55,461 nt of DNA from Spirochaetaceae bacterium (lineage in GTDB: Bacteria; Spirochaetota; Spirochaetia; Treponematales; Rectinemataceae): positions 1-55,461 of the forward strand of contig JANXYQ010000093.1 in NCBI GenBank assembly GCA_025355995.1, written 5' to 3'. Both the position numbers and the translations under genes were made by a program. Shown here in pieces: positions 35,321 to 46,556 of the stretch. The notes beneath the pieces are model-generated. The model was given only the letters and a program-made list of their open reading frames with translations. It made no database searches and had not been told where the DNA came from. The number at the start of each line of letters is the position of its first letter. Position 1 is the stretch's first letter.

Positions 35321-36623
35321 CTAGGCGATGAATTGCCGCTCGCGCAGGGGCATGCTGTCGGGCGCCAGGGGGATATCCGTGCGGCTTCGAGTTTCCAAAT
35401 CGACGATAGCGAGGCCGATCCCGCCGCGCCGGTAAGGTCTCGCGAAATACTTGCCGTTGAGGGCCAGGAGCTGCAGCGACGCGGCGTTAGTCACCTTGCG
35501 CGTCAGGTCCTCGGAGATGCCCTTCACGACCTTGCCGGTGGCTTCGTCGAAGGCCGCCATAGCGACGTTGATGATGCCTATCGTGGCGTTTTGTATTGAG
35601 TTGATCGCCTGCAAAGTCAGCGCCATCGACTCGGCGGCCTGTTGCTGGGCTTGTACCGCCGACTTGTTCGCCGCGGAGAGCTGCAGCTCCGCGGAGCTGC
35701 CCGAGCGTTGCGCCGCGCTATACTGGGACGAGGCGTAGCGGTAGTTGGATACCGCGAGGCTCCTGTAGGATTCCGCGCTTCCCGCAGCGAAAACCCCGTT
35801 GACCGCCTTGCGCTCCTCGCCTCGCTTGATCTGCGCGGCTACCAAGAAACCGGAAGCGCCGCCTTGCTCGGATATTCGCTTGGGGAGGGGGCGTTTCCAT
35901 TTCACGCCCTTCTGCTCGAGTCGAAGGACCCCCATATCGGCGACAAAGACAGCCCCTGCATAAGCCAGGAAGTCCACCGAAGCGCCTTCGCTCCCGATGC
36001 CGGGACAGTCCGCTTTCCAGGTCTCGGACCCCGTCGACAATGCGCTCGCGCTCACTTTCAAGCTCTTCTCGTCGCGGACGGCGGCGTAGAAAACGCCGTG
36101 CTCGTCGTCTAGGCTCAACTCGCCGCTTATCGCCCGCTTCCATAGGACGGCCCCGGTCCCCGGATCGATCGCGCACAGCTGCTTGACGGGTAGGGCGGCC
36201 TTCTCGACGACGCCCGACAGGACGAGAATATACGGGGCAAGGCCTAAAACGACATGGGGCAGGGGACCCAGTTCTTTTCGATCCATGGACCATAGGACTT
36301 GGGCTTTCTCGTCGTACAGGGACAGCTTCCCGGGGTAGTGCCCAGCAAGAGAGGCTATGGGAATCATGGGAATTTGCAGTATGGAGGAGGCGGCCTCGCG
36401 CTCCAGATCGCCGACCAAGAGCCGCGAGCCGCCTATATAGCAAGCACTAGATCGATATCGACCCCGCCGGATTGGACTTTCTATTGCGGCGTGGGGCCTT
36501 GTTCGCCATAGCCGATATTTCCGGGGCGATGTCGTAGGCTCGAGTCGAAGCGCAACCGAATAGCAGGGGAATCGCCGAAAGCAGAAGGCAGAGGTGAAAA
36601 AGGCCCGGGCTTCGTCGCATCAT
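35321..36623 (-). pseudogene. Broken lipoprotein with PQQ-like beta-propeller
   Basis: From ATG 36623 one frame encodes a lipoprotein start (LLLSAIPLLFGCASTRAYD) and ends at a TAG near 36447. A second frame carries a coding-like KVQSGGVDIDLVLAI stretch, and a third begins at about YIGGSRLLVGDLEREAAS and stays open for over 360 codons to 35321. That long part has PQQ-propeller strands (KLSLYDEKAQVLWSMDRKEL, LCAIDPGTGAVLWKR) and a helical, Ala/Gln-rich section. At least two frame changes in the first 200 bp separate export signal from body, so the product cannot be made as one protein unless the sequence is in error. Confidence 0.65.
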
Positions 36624-36722
36624 GCTTTTAACTCCGCAGTTTGAATAGTTCAGCTAGTCGAACTCGACTGCACACGACAATCGCACACTGCAATTCGGTT
36701 TAGCAGACCAGGAAAGGCAAAA

Positions 36723-37430
36723 TTACGACCGCTCTCCGAGGCTCGATGCCGGCTTGGGCGCCGATCCTTTAATCAGGAGCCAGAGTATAAACGAGACTTC
36801 CGCCAAGGTTCCTATGAGGGAGCGCACTGTCTTAGTGGGTTCTACGAGGGCGGGGAAGCAGAAGAACAGGATAAAGCCGAAGAGGTAGGTGGCGCAGGTG
36901 CCGATGAGAATGACTCCGAAGGCCCTGGGAATGAGTTTGGACTTGAGGATGAGGATGCCGAGGGGGAGGAGCCAGAGTGCCCAGAAAAGGCAGGCCATCA
37001 TTCCGCCATTCTCGTGAAGCTCGAGGAAGAACATAGCCAGGCTCTGAACCTGGGAAGCCGTAAAGGACGCGAATGCGGCGCCGGAATCCAAAAGAAGAAT
37101 AGCGGCTAGCTGGTTGAGTCTATTGAGGAATTCCACCGAGACCCCGCCGACGACGAGGAGGACCATCATTCTGGCCAAATGCCTGTCCACCGATTCGAAT
37201 AGCTTGTACAGTGCGTTGGCTAGAAATAGGAAGCAGACGTGGCCGAAGAGGCTGCTTAAAAATCCCAAGCGGAAAATTAAACCGGAATTTTGGATATTGT
37301 GAACCGTCGCGGCTACGTCACCGGGTACATAAAAGGCCTGATCGACATAAATCATGCTGAAAGAATAAAATACGGCTATCAGCAAGTACCAGATTCCCGC
37401 AATTCGCCCTTTGTTTTTTTCGTTTGACAT
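36723..37430 (-). CDS. DUF4386 family membrane protein
   Basis: 235 residues from the ATG at 37430, which has AAGGAG 5 nt upstream; the GTG 6 nt earlier is too close to it. Six to seven hydrophobic helices are spread along the chain, with IAGIWYLLIAVFYSFSMIYV first and VILIGTCATYLFGFILFF late, matching the DUF4386 pattern. The function is unknown. It is divergent from a TetR gene, and a perfect TetR-type palindrome lies 12 bp before its ATG, so it is almost certainly that regulator's target. Confidence 0.8.
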   Translation of the reverse strand: MSNEKNKGRIAGIWYLLIAVFYSFSMIYVDQAFYVPGDVAATVHNIQNSGLIFRLGFLSSLFGHVCFLFLANALYKLFESVDRHLARMMVLLVVGGVSVEFLNRLNQLAAILLLDSGAAFASFTASQVQSLAMFFLELHENGGMMACLFWALWLLPLGILILKSKLIPRAFGVILIGTCATYLFGFILFFCFPALVEPTKTVRSLIGTLAEVSFILWLLIKGSAPKPASSLGERS

Positions 37431-37442
37431 ATTCACTCCTTT

Positions 37443-37503
37443 ACTACACTATACCGTATAGTGTAGTTATAGTCAAGGGAATAATACACTACACTGTGTA
37501 GTG
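37443..37503. promoter_or_regulatory. Two TetR-type palindromic operators
   Basis: A perfect 25-bp palindrome, arms ACTACACTATAC and GTATAGTGTAGT around one C, lies at 37443-37467. A related 17-bp palindrome CACTACACTGTGTAGTG lies at 37487-37503. Their centres are 40 bp apart in the divergent DUF4386/TetR intergenic region. Shared half-site: CACTA(C/T)A(C/T). Confidence 0.85.
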
Positions 37504-37522
37504 AGCTCTCCGAGGAGAAGGC

Positions 37523-38128
37523 ATGAGCGAAAAGGGACCAAGGGATACTAGCCGGAAACGAGAATCCATCATCGTCGCGGCCATGGAAGAATTTCGGGAC
37601 AGGGGCTACGAGGGCGGGAGCATGGACCGGATAGCGGAGCTCGCCGGGGCTTCGAAGCGGACAGTCTACAATCACTTCCCCAGCAAGGACGAGCTCTTGC
37701 AGGCAGTCATCGATCGCTTCAGCTCCGAAATGCGATCCATGAAGCTCATCCGCTACGATCCCGGGCGCGGCCTGGAGGAGCAGCTAGCCAAATTCGCCGA
37801 GGCCGAATTGGCCGCGGTAAAGGACCCTACCTGGATGGGCTTTATCAAGGTCCTCCTGACCGTCTTCATGCGGAACCCGGAGCTCGCCGGGAAGGCCGTG
37901 TCCAAGCACGCGGCAAGTGAAGATTCGATAACCACATGGACGCGGGAGGCCGCCCGGGACGGGAAGCTCGCCGTCGAGGATCCTGCCCTGGCGGCCGGAG
38001 TATTCAACGCTATGCTGAGCGGCGCCATAACCTGGCCGGCGGTGTACCAGGGCTACCTGGATGACGAAGCCCTCCCGGCGCTAATTAAGGAACTGATCGC
38101 TACCTTCCTGGGACGCTACCGCAAATAA
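37523..38128 (+). CDS. TetR-family transcriptional regulator
   Basis: 201 residues. The N-terminal helix-turn-helix is MDRIAELAGASKRTVYNHFP (about 34-53), followed by an all-helical ligand-binding domain with TetR_C-type features (LTVFMRNPELAGKAV, AGVFNAMLSGAITWPAVYQG). AGGAG precedes the ATG. It should repress itself and the divergent DUF4386 gene through the palindromes between them. Its 3' end overlaps the end of the broken dus gene by 29 bp. Confidence 0.92.
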   Translation: MSEKGPRDTSRKRESIIVAAMEEFRDRGYEGGSMDRIAELAGASKRTVYNHFPSKDELLQAVIDRFSSEMRSMKLIRYDPGRGLEEQLAKFAEAELAAVKDPTWMGFIKVLLTVFMRNPELAGKAVSKHAASEDSITTWTREAARDGKLAVEDPALAAGVFNAMLSGAITWPAVYQGYLDDEALPALIKELIATFLGRYRK

Positions 38129-38893
38129 CGGGTTGGTTACGCAGGATTGCCGCCGCTGCCGCTTCGTAGTCCGCGAGCGTTTTCACGCGCGAGAGACGCT
38201 CTATACGCTTTTTGTCGCCGGGGCAGGAGAGGCCGAGGTAGCTCCAGATTTCCTTCATCTTGTCGAGGACATGGGCAGGGCCGTAGAGGACTTCGCGGTA
38301 GGACTGGTGGATGTCCTCGTGCCAGGCGCGAAGATGCGCGGCCCTATCTCCCGCCACGGCGCCCGTCGCGATCTCCTCGGCAAGGAAGGGATTCGACACG
38401 GCGCCTCTGCCTATCATCCATTCGTCGATCTCGGGAAAGCGGGCATGGATGGCCGCGAAAGCCTCGCGGGTGGAGATGTCCCCGTTGTAGACGATAGTAT
38501 GGCGGCATAGCTCGGCGGCGCGGGCAAGGCGTCCAGGTCAGCTACGCCTCTGTACATCTGCGTGCCGAGCCGCGGACGGATTATGACTTTGGCGAGGGGA
38601 TGATCATTTAATGCCGGCATGAGCCTCATGATGTCGGCAGGGTCGGAGCGGCCCAAGCGAAGCTTGACCGATATGCGAAGCCCCGGGATCGCGCAGACTA
38701 CGCCTAGCACTTCCCCGATGCGGCCCGGAAAAGGCAGCAAGCCCGAGCCCCGCTGCTTGCCCGCGACTAGCTTGTGAGGGCAACCGAGGTTCCAGTTTAT
38801 CTCGGTATAGCCGAGGCCGGCCAAGACCCGCGCCGTCCCGGCAAAGGCGCATGCCTTGTTGCCGAGAATCTGCGGAACGAAGGGGCCGGCCAA
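38100..38893 (-). pseudogene. tRNA-dihydrouridine synthase (Dus), truncated and frameshifted
   Basis: The upstream frame (38893 to about 38520) has the Dus core GYTEINWNLGCPHKL, KQRGSGLLP, SVKLRLG and VIIRPRLGTQMYRG; the downstream frame continues with CRHTIVYNGDISTREAF, WMIGRGAVSNPFLAEEI to a stop at 38100. A one- or two-base change in the GC run near 38515-38525 separates them. The normal N-terminal flavin-binding start (about 45 residues) is also absent; the homology begins at LAGPFVPQILGNKA. Active enzymes reduce uridines in tRNA D loops. Two independent defects make this a pseudogene rather than only a sequencing slip. Confidence 0.75.
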
Positions 38894-38913
38894 GTAATCG
38901 TGACCGGATTAAT

Positions 38914-39465
38914 CTAGTCGAGTACCGGCCGCGCGAGCTCGGTCGCGACGATCTCCACGTTGTTTGCGGCGCCCGCGATCCAGGCCTGCCCCTCCTGGAT
39001 GGTGCACTGCAGGTCCATGGTCCTCTCGGCGAGGGCGGCGAGGGCCTTCACGGATGCGGGGTCGATCTCGACGACGCGCAGGTTGCGCAAGCTCGAGAGG
39101 GCCTGCCTATTCTGCTCCCACCAGAGCCTCGCCTGCCGGCCATGATATAGATACAGCAGGACCGCGTCGGAGCGGGAGGCGGCCTTGCGCAAGGCCCGCT
39201 CGTCGGGTAGTCCGACTTCGATCCAGAGCCTGATGCGGCCCTCCAGGTCCCTGAGCCAGAGGTCGGGCTCGTCCGCCTCGGTGAGGCCGCGGGCCAGCTC
39301 CAGCGAGGGATCGGCGTTGAGCGCGAAGGCGAGGAGCCGGACCATCATGCGCTCATCCGTCTCCGAGGGCTGGCAGGCCAGGGTGAGCTTGTGCTCCGCG
39401 TAGTAGTTCCGGTCGAGGTCCGATATATGGAGATCGGTCTTGTGGACGGTAGCCTTTTGCGCCAT
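38914..39465 (-). CDS. yaeQ: YaeQ family protein
   Basis: 183 residues from the ATG at 39465-39463; upstream open frame has no family match. The YaeQ pattern is clear: VHKTDLHISDLDRNYYAEH at the start, HPSETDERM-like CQPSETDERMMVRLLAFAL, DEPDLWLRDLEGRIRLWIEVG and VEIDPASVKAL. The fold is PD-(D/E)XK-like and the biochemical role is not established. It is the third gene of a left-pointing set after an MFS transporter and a small membrane protein. Confidence 0.88.
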   Translation of the reverse strand: MAQKATVHKTDLHISDLDRNYYAEHKLTLACQPSETDERMMVRLLAFALNADPSLELARGLTEADEPDLWLRDLEGRIRLWIEVGLPDERALRKAASRSDAVLLYLYHGRQARLWWEQNRQALSSLRNLRVVEIDPASVKALAALAERTMDLQCTIQEGQAWIAGAANNVEIVATELARPVLD

Positions 39466-39476
39466 GGATTCCGGCC

Positions 39477-39920
39477 TCAGGCGTAGGTAGCGTAGGAATA
39501 GTAGAAGCGGAAGGCCGAGATGAGCAGCGGAGTGCCCATGCAGGCGTAGAAAGTGTAGAGGATGGCGGGGTCGACGAGTTCGAAGGTTCGAAGGAGTACC
39601 CCTCCCGCGATCATCAGCGCCATCATCAGGTAGGACTTCCGGTCGAAGAATGAGAAGAGGCTGGGCCTCTCGTCCTCCATCTCGCGGATTCGCCTCACGT
39701 GCTTGCTCGAGATCCTGTTGAAGAGCAGGAAGAAGAAGGCGAGCCCCCCGGCGAAGGCCAAGGCGTAGCGGAGGACGAGGTGCTCGCCCGACTTCAGGAG
39801 CCAGGCGCTGCCCCTTCCGAAGAGCATTCCCCCCGCGAAGGTCCATACCAGGCCCGCGACGAGGAGGAGGCCCCGCCTCGACACCTTGAGCGCTCCCCCG
39901 CGTCCGTCGGCGGGGGCCAT
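39477..39920 (-). CDS. Four-helix membrane protein of unknown function
   Basis: 147 residues. Hydrophobic helices at about 17-35, 46-66, 96-113 and 118-140, with a short charged cytoplasmic loop (KHVRRIREMEDERP). No family recognised. Its ATG shares a base with the MFS stop (TGATG) and its stop is 11 bp from yaeQ, so the three genes form an operon. Confidence 0.65.
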   Translation of the reverse strand: MAPADGRGGALKVSRRGLLLVAGLVWTFAGGMLFGRGSAWLLKSGEHLVLRYALAFAGGLAFFFLLFNRISSKHVRRIREMEDERPSLFSFFDRKSYLMMALMIAGGVLLRTFELVDPAILYTFYACMGTPLLISAFRFYYSYATYA

Positions 39921-41143
39921 CAGCTTTTCTTCTCGGCTTTTCGGAAGCTCCGGTACAGCAGGAGGTCGTAGGCGATCTTCAGTCCGCCGGCTATCAGGAA
40001 GGGCGCGCTCGCGAGGGCGGGGACGGCGATGAGCTGCCCCGTGAGGGCCGGCGAGATCGAGGCGCCCGTGGTCCTCGCGATGCCCGTGATGCCCGCGGCC
40101 GCCGAGCGCTCCTCGGGCTTGACGACCGACATCGTGTAGGACTGCCTCGTCGGGACGTCCATCTGTGAGATGCTGAAGCGCGCCAGGAGGACGGCGATCG
40201 CGAGGGGAAGGTTGGGCATGAGGGGCACGAGGATGAGGAGGACGTTCGAGGGAAGATGGGTGAAGACCATGGTGTTGATGAGCCCGAAGCGCTTGGCGAT
40301 GCGCGCTGCCGAGAGGGCCGATATGGCCGCGAGTATGTTGGCGAAGAAGAAGATGCTGCCCAGCGCTCCCGGCGAGACTCCGTAGCGGACGTGGAACCAG
40401 TAGGCGACGATGCTCTGGATGACGAAGCCGCCCGCGAAGGCGTCCAGGGAAAAGAGGGCCGCGAGCCGAGCGACGACGGACCGCGATTCCTTGCCGAGGC
40501 CTAGCCTGCCGGCGCTCTCCGTCCGAGCCGGGGCCTCGACTGACTGGGATAGGAACAGGAAGACGCAGGCGAGGACGAGGCCCAGGGCCGCGTAGGCCAA
40601 GACGAGGACGCGGTAGCTGGCGGAGGGCTCCATGCCGCCGGATTGCAGGCCTTGGGCGATCCAGCCGCCGGCTAGGGCGCCGAGGGCCGTCGCGAGCGAG
40701 CCGACCAGGTTGTACCAGGCGAAGACGGCCGTGCGGCGGTCGTCGCTCAGGATCTGCGAGAGCGAGGCCTGCTCAATCGCCAGGAAGGGACCGACCTCGT
40801 TGCCCGAGGGGCTGATCACGCCCAGGGTGGCCGCGATGACTAGGATCGTGAAGTCGCCGCTCAGGGCGAAGGGAATGCCCGCGGCGGTCATCAGGGCGGC
40901 GCCGACGATCAGCATGGTCCGCCGGCCCAGCCTGTCCGCGTTCGTGGTTATCCAGAGGGAGACGAGGGTGTCGCCGACGAGGGTCAGGGTGAGGAGGATC
41001 CCTATCCGCCCCTCGCCGAAGCCCAGGGCCGATAGATATAGGACGAGGACCACGGAGAGGAAGCCGTAGGAGAACATGCGCAATGCCCTGGTGACGAAGA
41101 GAATGGAGCCGTCGCGGCCGAGCTTAGGCAAATTCGCTGTCAT
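39920..41143 (-). CDS. Major facilitator superfamily transporter
   Basis: 407 residues, twelve predicted helices. The MFS loop 2-3 motif appears as TTNADRLGRRTMLIVGAALM and the loop 8-9 equivalent as AARIAKRFGLINTM. The segment SPSGNEVGPFLAIEQASLSQ resembles drug/metal-type exporters. The substrate cannot be predicted. It is the first gene of the operon with the four-helix protein and yaeQ. No strong ribosome site is visible before the ATG. Confidence 0.88.
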   Translation of the reverse strand: MTANLPKLGRDGSILFVTRALRMFSYGFLSVVLVLYLSALGFGEGRIGILLTLTLVGDTLVSLWITTNADRLGRRTMLIVGAALMTAAGIPFALSGDFTILVIAATLGVISPSGNEVGPFLAIEQASLSQILSDDRRTAVFAWYNLVGSLATALGALAGGWIAQGLQSGGMEPSASYRVLVLAYAALGLVLACVFLFLSQSVEAPARTESAGRLGLGKESRSVVARLAALFSLDAFAGGFVIQSIVAYWFHVRYGVSPGALGSIFFFANILAAISALSAARIAKRFGLINTMVFTHLPSNVLLILVPLMPNLPLAIAVLLARFSISQMDVPTRQSYTMSVVKPEERSAAAGITGIARTTGASISPALTGQLIAVPALASAPFLIAGGLKIAYDLLLYRSFRKAEKKS

Positions 41144-41188
41144 AGGAAGTCTATTGTACTACGCCGAGGCCCATTTGAGCCAGCCAGG

Positions 41189-41701
41189 CTATTCGGCGAA
41201 CAAGGGCTTGAGCAGCTCCTCGTACTGAGCGGCCGTCCGAGAGCCCACGACGCTGGCGACTATCTCGCCCTTTTTGTCGATCAGTATCGTCGTGGGAACC
41301 GCGGATATCTTCCCATATTTCTCCATCAGGTCGTAGGAGCCCCTGATGACGGGATAATTGATGGCTTGGGAGGAATAGAACTCCCGGACATCCGCCTCGG
41401 TCGAGAAGACCGCGGCCCCGATGATTTGCAATTTGCCCATATAGGTTTTCTGCAATGACTCGAGCGCCGGGATTTCCACCTTGCAGGGAGGACACCAGGT
41501 CGCCCAGAAATTGAGCATGACCACCCTGCCCAGGTAGTTCTTCAAGGCGACGGACTTATTATTACTATCCTTCTCGGCGAAGGCGGGAGCTATCCACGGG
41601 GCCTTGCCGGGCGCGGCCGGCGAAGGGCCGGCATACGACAAGGCCGCCGAGGATACGAGGAGCAACAAACCGGCCAAGAGACCTTCCGCCTTCGATTTCA
41701 T
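41189..41701 (-). CDS. TlpA-family thiol-disulfide oxidoreductase
   Basis: 170 residues from the ATG at 41701, preceded by GGAGG; an upstream ATG at 41749 is rejected. The signal peptide is at 1-24 (LLLLVSSAALSYAG). The thioredoxin domain has VVMLNFWATWCPPC with C70 and C73, the TlpA insertion, and cis-Pro in SAVPTTILID. It reduces periplasmic disulfides. It is divergent from a broken BlaI-type repressor with a BlaI-like site between them, so it may have been that repressor's target. It is a second TlpA beside the one at 6200, with a CPPC instead of CGPC active site. Confidence 0.92.
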   Translation of the reverse strand: MKSKAEGLLAGLLLLVSSAALSYAGPSPAAPGKAPWIAPAFAEKDSNNKSVALKNYLGRVVMLNFWATWCPPCKVEIPALESLQKTYMGKLQIIGAAVFSTEADVREFYSSQAINYPVIRGSYDLMEKYGKISAVPTTILIDKKGEIVASVVGSRTAAQYEELLKPLFAE

Positions 41702-41817
41702 CGTCGCCTCCGTACTACCAAAGTACTGTAATATCGGGGAATGGCACAATAAATACCATGACCCGAAGGACCCCGGCCCCCTCGGCCTCCCTGCGCATGG
41801 CTCCTCCTGGCAGCCTT

Positions 41818-41833
41818 GACTACGTATGTAATC
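41818..41833. promoter_or_regulatory. BlaI/MecI-type operator
   Basis: GACTACGTATGTAATC is a near-palindrome (two mismatching pairs) built on TACnTATGTA, very like the TACATATGTA core of BlaI/MecI boxes. It lies 18 bp before the BlaI-type start and about 115 bp before the divergent tlpA-like gene. A weaker TACTACCAAAGTACTGTA lies at 41711-41728, at the tlpA promoter. Confidence 0.5.
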
Positions 41834-41851
41834 GTTATGCCCGGAGGGGCA

Positions 41852-42414
41852 ATGAAACCGGATATCAAACTATCGCCCGCCGAGTGGGCGGTCAGGCGCG
41901 TCCTCTGGTCCGATTCGCCGGCGAGCGCCGCTAGAATAGTCGAGGCGCTTCGGAAAAAAGGAAATGGAGCCATCGAACCAAAACGACTTTCTTGAGCAGG
42001 CTCGCGAAGAAGGGCTTCGGGGGCTTCGACGACTCGAACAGGAGCCACTCCTATTTCCCGCTAGTCTCCGAGGAGGACTGCGTCCTCGAGGAGATCGAGG
42101 AGCTTCCTGATCCCGGACTCGGCCGCGCAAGGATAGGCGAGTATAGGGCGAAGGCGGATCTGCATGGCGTCGATGAGGCGATAGAATACTCCAAGCGACA
42201 GTCCAAGGGTATGTCGAGCGCGCGGCAATCCGATAACGAGGCTCAGAATGACGACATGGCGCCCGATATCGCGATACTGGAATCGGCGCTGGCTTCCTAC
42301 GCGAGGGGCGATTCCGCAGGCACGCGAGCCACGTTGACAGGATATTCGGGCAAGGACGATCGGGGCTTGCGGCGATTCTTCGACAGGCTCGAGCTCCGGC
42401 TGAGGGACGAGTAG
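41852..42414 (+). pseudogene. BlaI/MecI/CopY-type repressor with frameshift
   Basis: From ATG 41852 (GGAGGGGCA upstream) the frame gives KPDIKLSPAEWAVRRVLWSD, ASAARIVEALRKKGNG and stops at 41995. One base shifted, the family pattern resumes as KWSHRTKTTFLSRLAKKGF and continues to 42414. The slip lies in the A/G run at 41951-41964. The winged-helix halves together fit a BlaI-type repressor; the C-terminus is about 60 residues longer than usual and unfamiliar. Either a real inactivation or a homopolymer error. BlaI-type proteins repress beta-lactam or copper genes; the target here would be the divergent tlpA-like gene. Confidence 0.75.
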
Positions 42415-42429
42415 GCCGGCTTTGGAAGA

Positions 42430-42494
42430 GAGGGGGCCGGGGAGAGGAACCTTTGGGCGGCCTGCGAAAGGTTCCTTTCCCCGGACGGCCCCTC
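42430..42494. terminator. Long hairpin between convergent genes
   Basis: AGGAACCTTT (42445-42454) and AAAGGTTCCT (42467-42476) form a perfect inner 10-bp stem, extended outward by GGGG/CCCC and GAGGGG.CCG / CGG.CCCCTC pairing to 42494. It separates the BlaI-type remnant from the UroD-family gene and can act in both directions. No long T run. Confidence 0.7.
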
Positions 42495-43567
42495 TAGCGG
42501 AAGTCCCCCCTGCTCTCGCGGACGGCGTTCACCATCGCCAGGTAGCCCGATGCGGGCACGTAGTCGGGTATGGAGTTGCCCGAGCCGAGGGCGAAGCCCC
42601 TCTGCCCGGCGCAGAGCGCGACGAGGCCCAGCGTATAGTCGCGGATCTCCGACTCCGTCCCGCGGCAGAGCAGGTCCATGTCGACGCCTCCGAACAGCCC
42701 GATGCGCGAGCCGTAGCGCTGCACCCAGGCCGGGAAGGGCGCGATCTGGTCCTCGTTGGAGTGCTTGGCGTCGATGCGCGCCCCCTCGATGAGGTCGTCC
42801 ATCACCTCGAAGATGCAGCCGCAGGAGTGGAGCAGGAAGGGCAGATGAGCGCCGTGGACCAGGTCGACGACGCGGCGGTACTGGGGTACGACCAGGGCCC
42901 TGATGTCGTCGGGGACGAGGAGGGTCGAGGACTTGAAGCCCAGGTCGTCGCCGAAGCGGCAGACCGCGAAGAGCTCGGAGCGGCTGGCGAGTAGGCGGCC
43001 CCAGAGCGAGGCCAGAAGGTCTCCTACGCGCGCGAAGAGGGCCGCGTAGAGCTCGCCGTCGTCGACGCGCAGCATGCAGAGCTCGGCGTACCCGACGAAG
43101 TCCTGCACGACTTCGAAGAGGCCGTTGCCGATGCCCCCTACCGCCTTCATCCCCGCCGGCATGGCCTCGGCGAGGGCGCGGAAATCGTCCTCCCAGAGGG
43201 CCCAGAAGCGTCGCTCGAGGTCCTCGAAATCGTAGGACTCGAGATCCCCGCGGTCGCGGATGATCCCGGGCCTTCGCCCGGAAAGGCCCTCCCCTCCCTG
43301 GACGACCGAGGTCACCCAAGCCTCGAAGGAGACGGTATCGTAGCCCATGTCGCGCCAGAAGGCGCAGAAGCGCCTGAAGTACTCGACCTTGTCGCCGTAA
43401 TCCCCCTCGTGGAGGGCGGCGAAGGGCCGGCCGGAAATCTCCTCGATCTTGGCGGGCGCGATGATGTGCTCGTAGAGGGGGAGCCTGGTAGGCCTGCGGT
43501 TCGAGGCCGCCGCCTCGACATTGCGGTAATCAGGAATGAATTCGGGCGCTGACGTCATGCCCTCCAT
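42494..43567 (-). CDS. Uroporphyrinogen decarboxylase family protein (non-heme type)
   Basis: 357 residues from the ATG at 43567; an ATG 9 nt downstream (43558), just behind GGAGGGC, is an equal candidate. The URO-D barrel pattern is present (FLLHSCGCIFEVMDDLIEGA, IDAKHSNEDQIAPF, LFGGVDMDLLCRGT, GFALGSGNSIPDYVP). The heme-pathway enzyme's N-terminal RxPVWxMRQAG motif is absent, so this is one of the many family members of other function, often methyl or methylamine transferases or sugar-cluster proteins. It is divergent from the GH30 gene with only 21 bp between starts. Confidence 0.82.
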   Translation of the reverse strand: MEGMTSAPEFIPDYRNVEAAASNRRPTRLPLYEHIIAPAKIEEISGRPFAALHEGDYGDKVEYFRRFCAFWRDMGYDTVSFEAWVTSVVQGGEGLSGRRPGIIRDRGDLESYDFEDLERRFWALWEDDFRALAEAMPAGMKAVGGIGNGLFEVVQDFVGYAELCMLRVDDGELYAALFARVGDLLASLWGRLLASRSELFAVCRFGDDLGFKSSTLLVPDDIRALVVPQYRRVVDLVHGAHLPFLLHSCGCIFEVMDDLIEGARIDAKHSNEDQIAPFPAWVQRYGSRIGLFGGVDMDLLCRGTESEIRDYTLGLVALCAGQRGFALGSGNSIPDYVPASGYLAMVNAVRESRGDFR

Positions 43568-43588
43568 TGTACATGATATAATCGCCCC

Positions 43589-46380
<2,792 letters not shown>

Positions 46381-46556
46381 GGTAGGATGATTATGCCACT
46401 ATAGTCATGCGCAACCTATATTATCCTACGAGGTGTTATCTCGAAATTACCTTGTTTACACTGGCATTGCGTCGGCTCCGATCCGTCCTCGGGCCGGTGC
46501 TTCAACTTCTCGGGCAGGCTCCTCCTCGACTAAATCCGGAATATTCACTGATGTCG

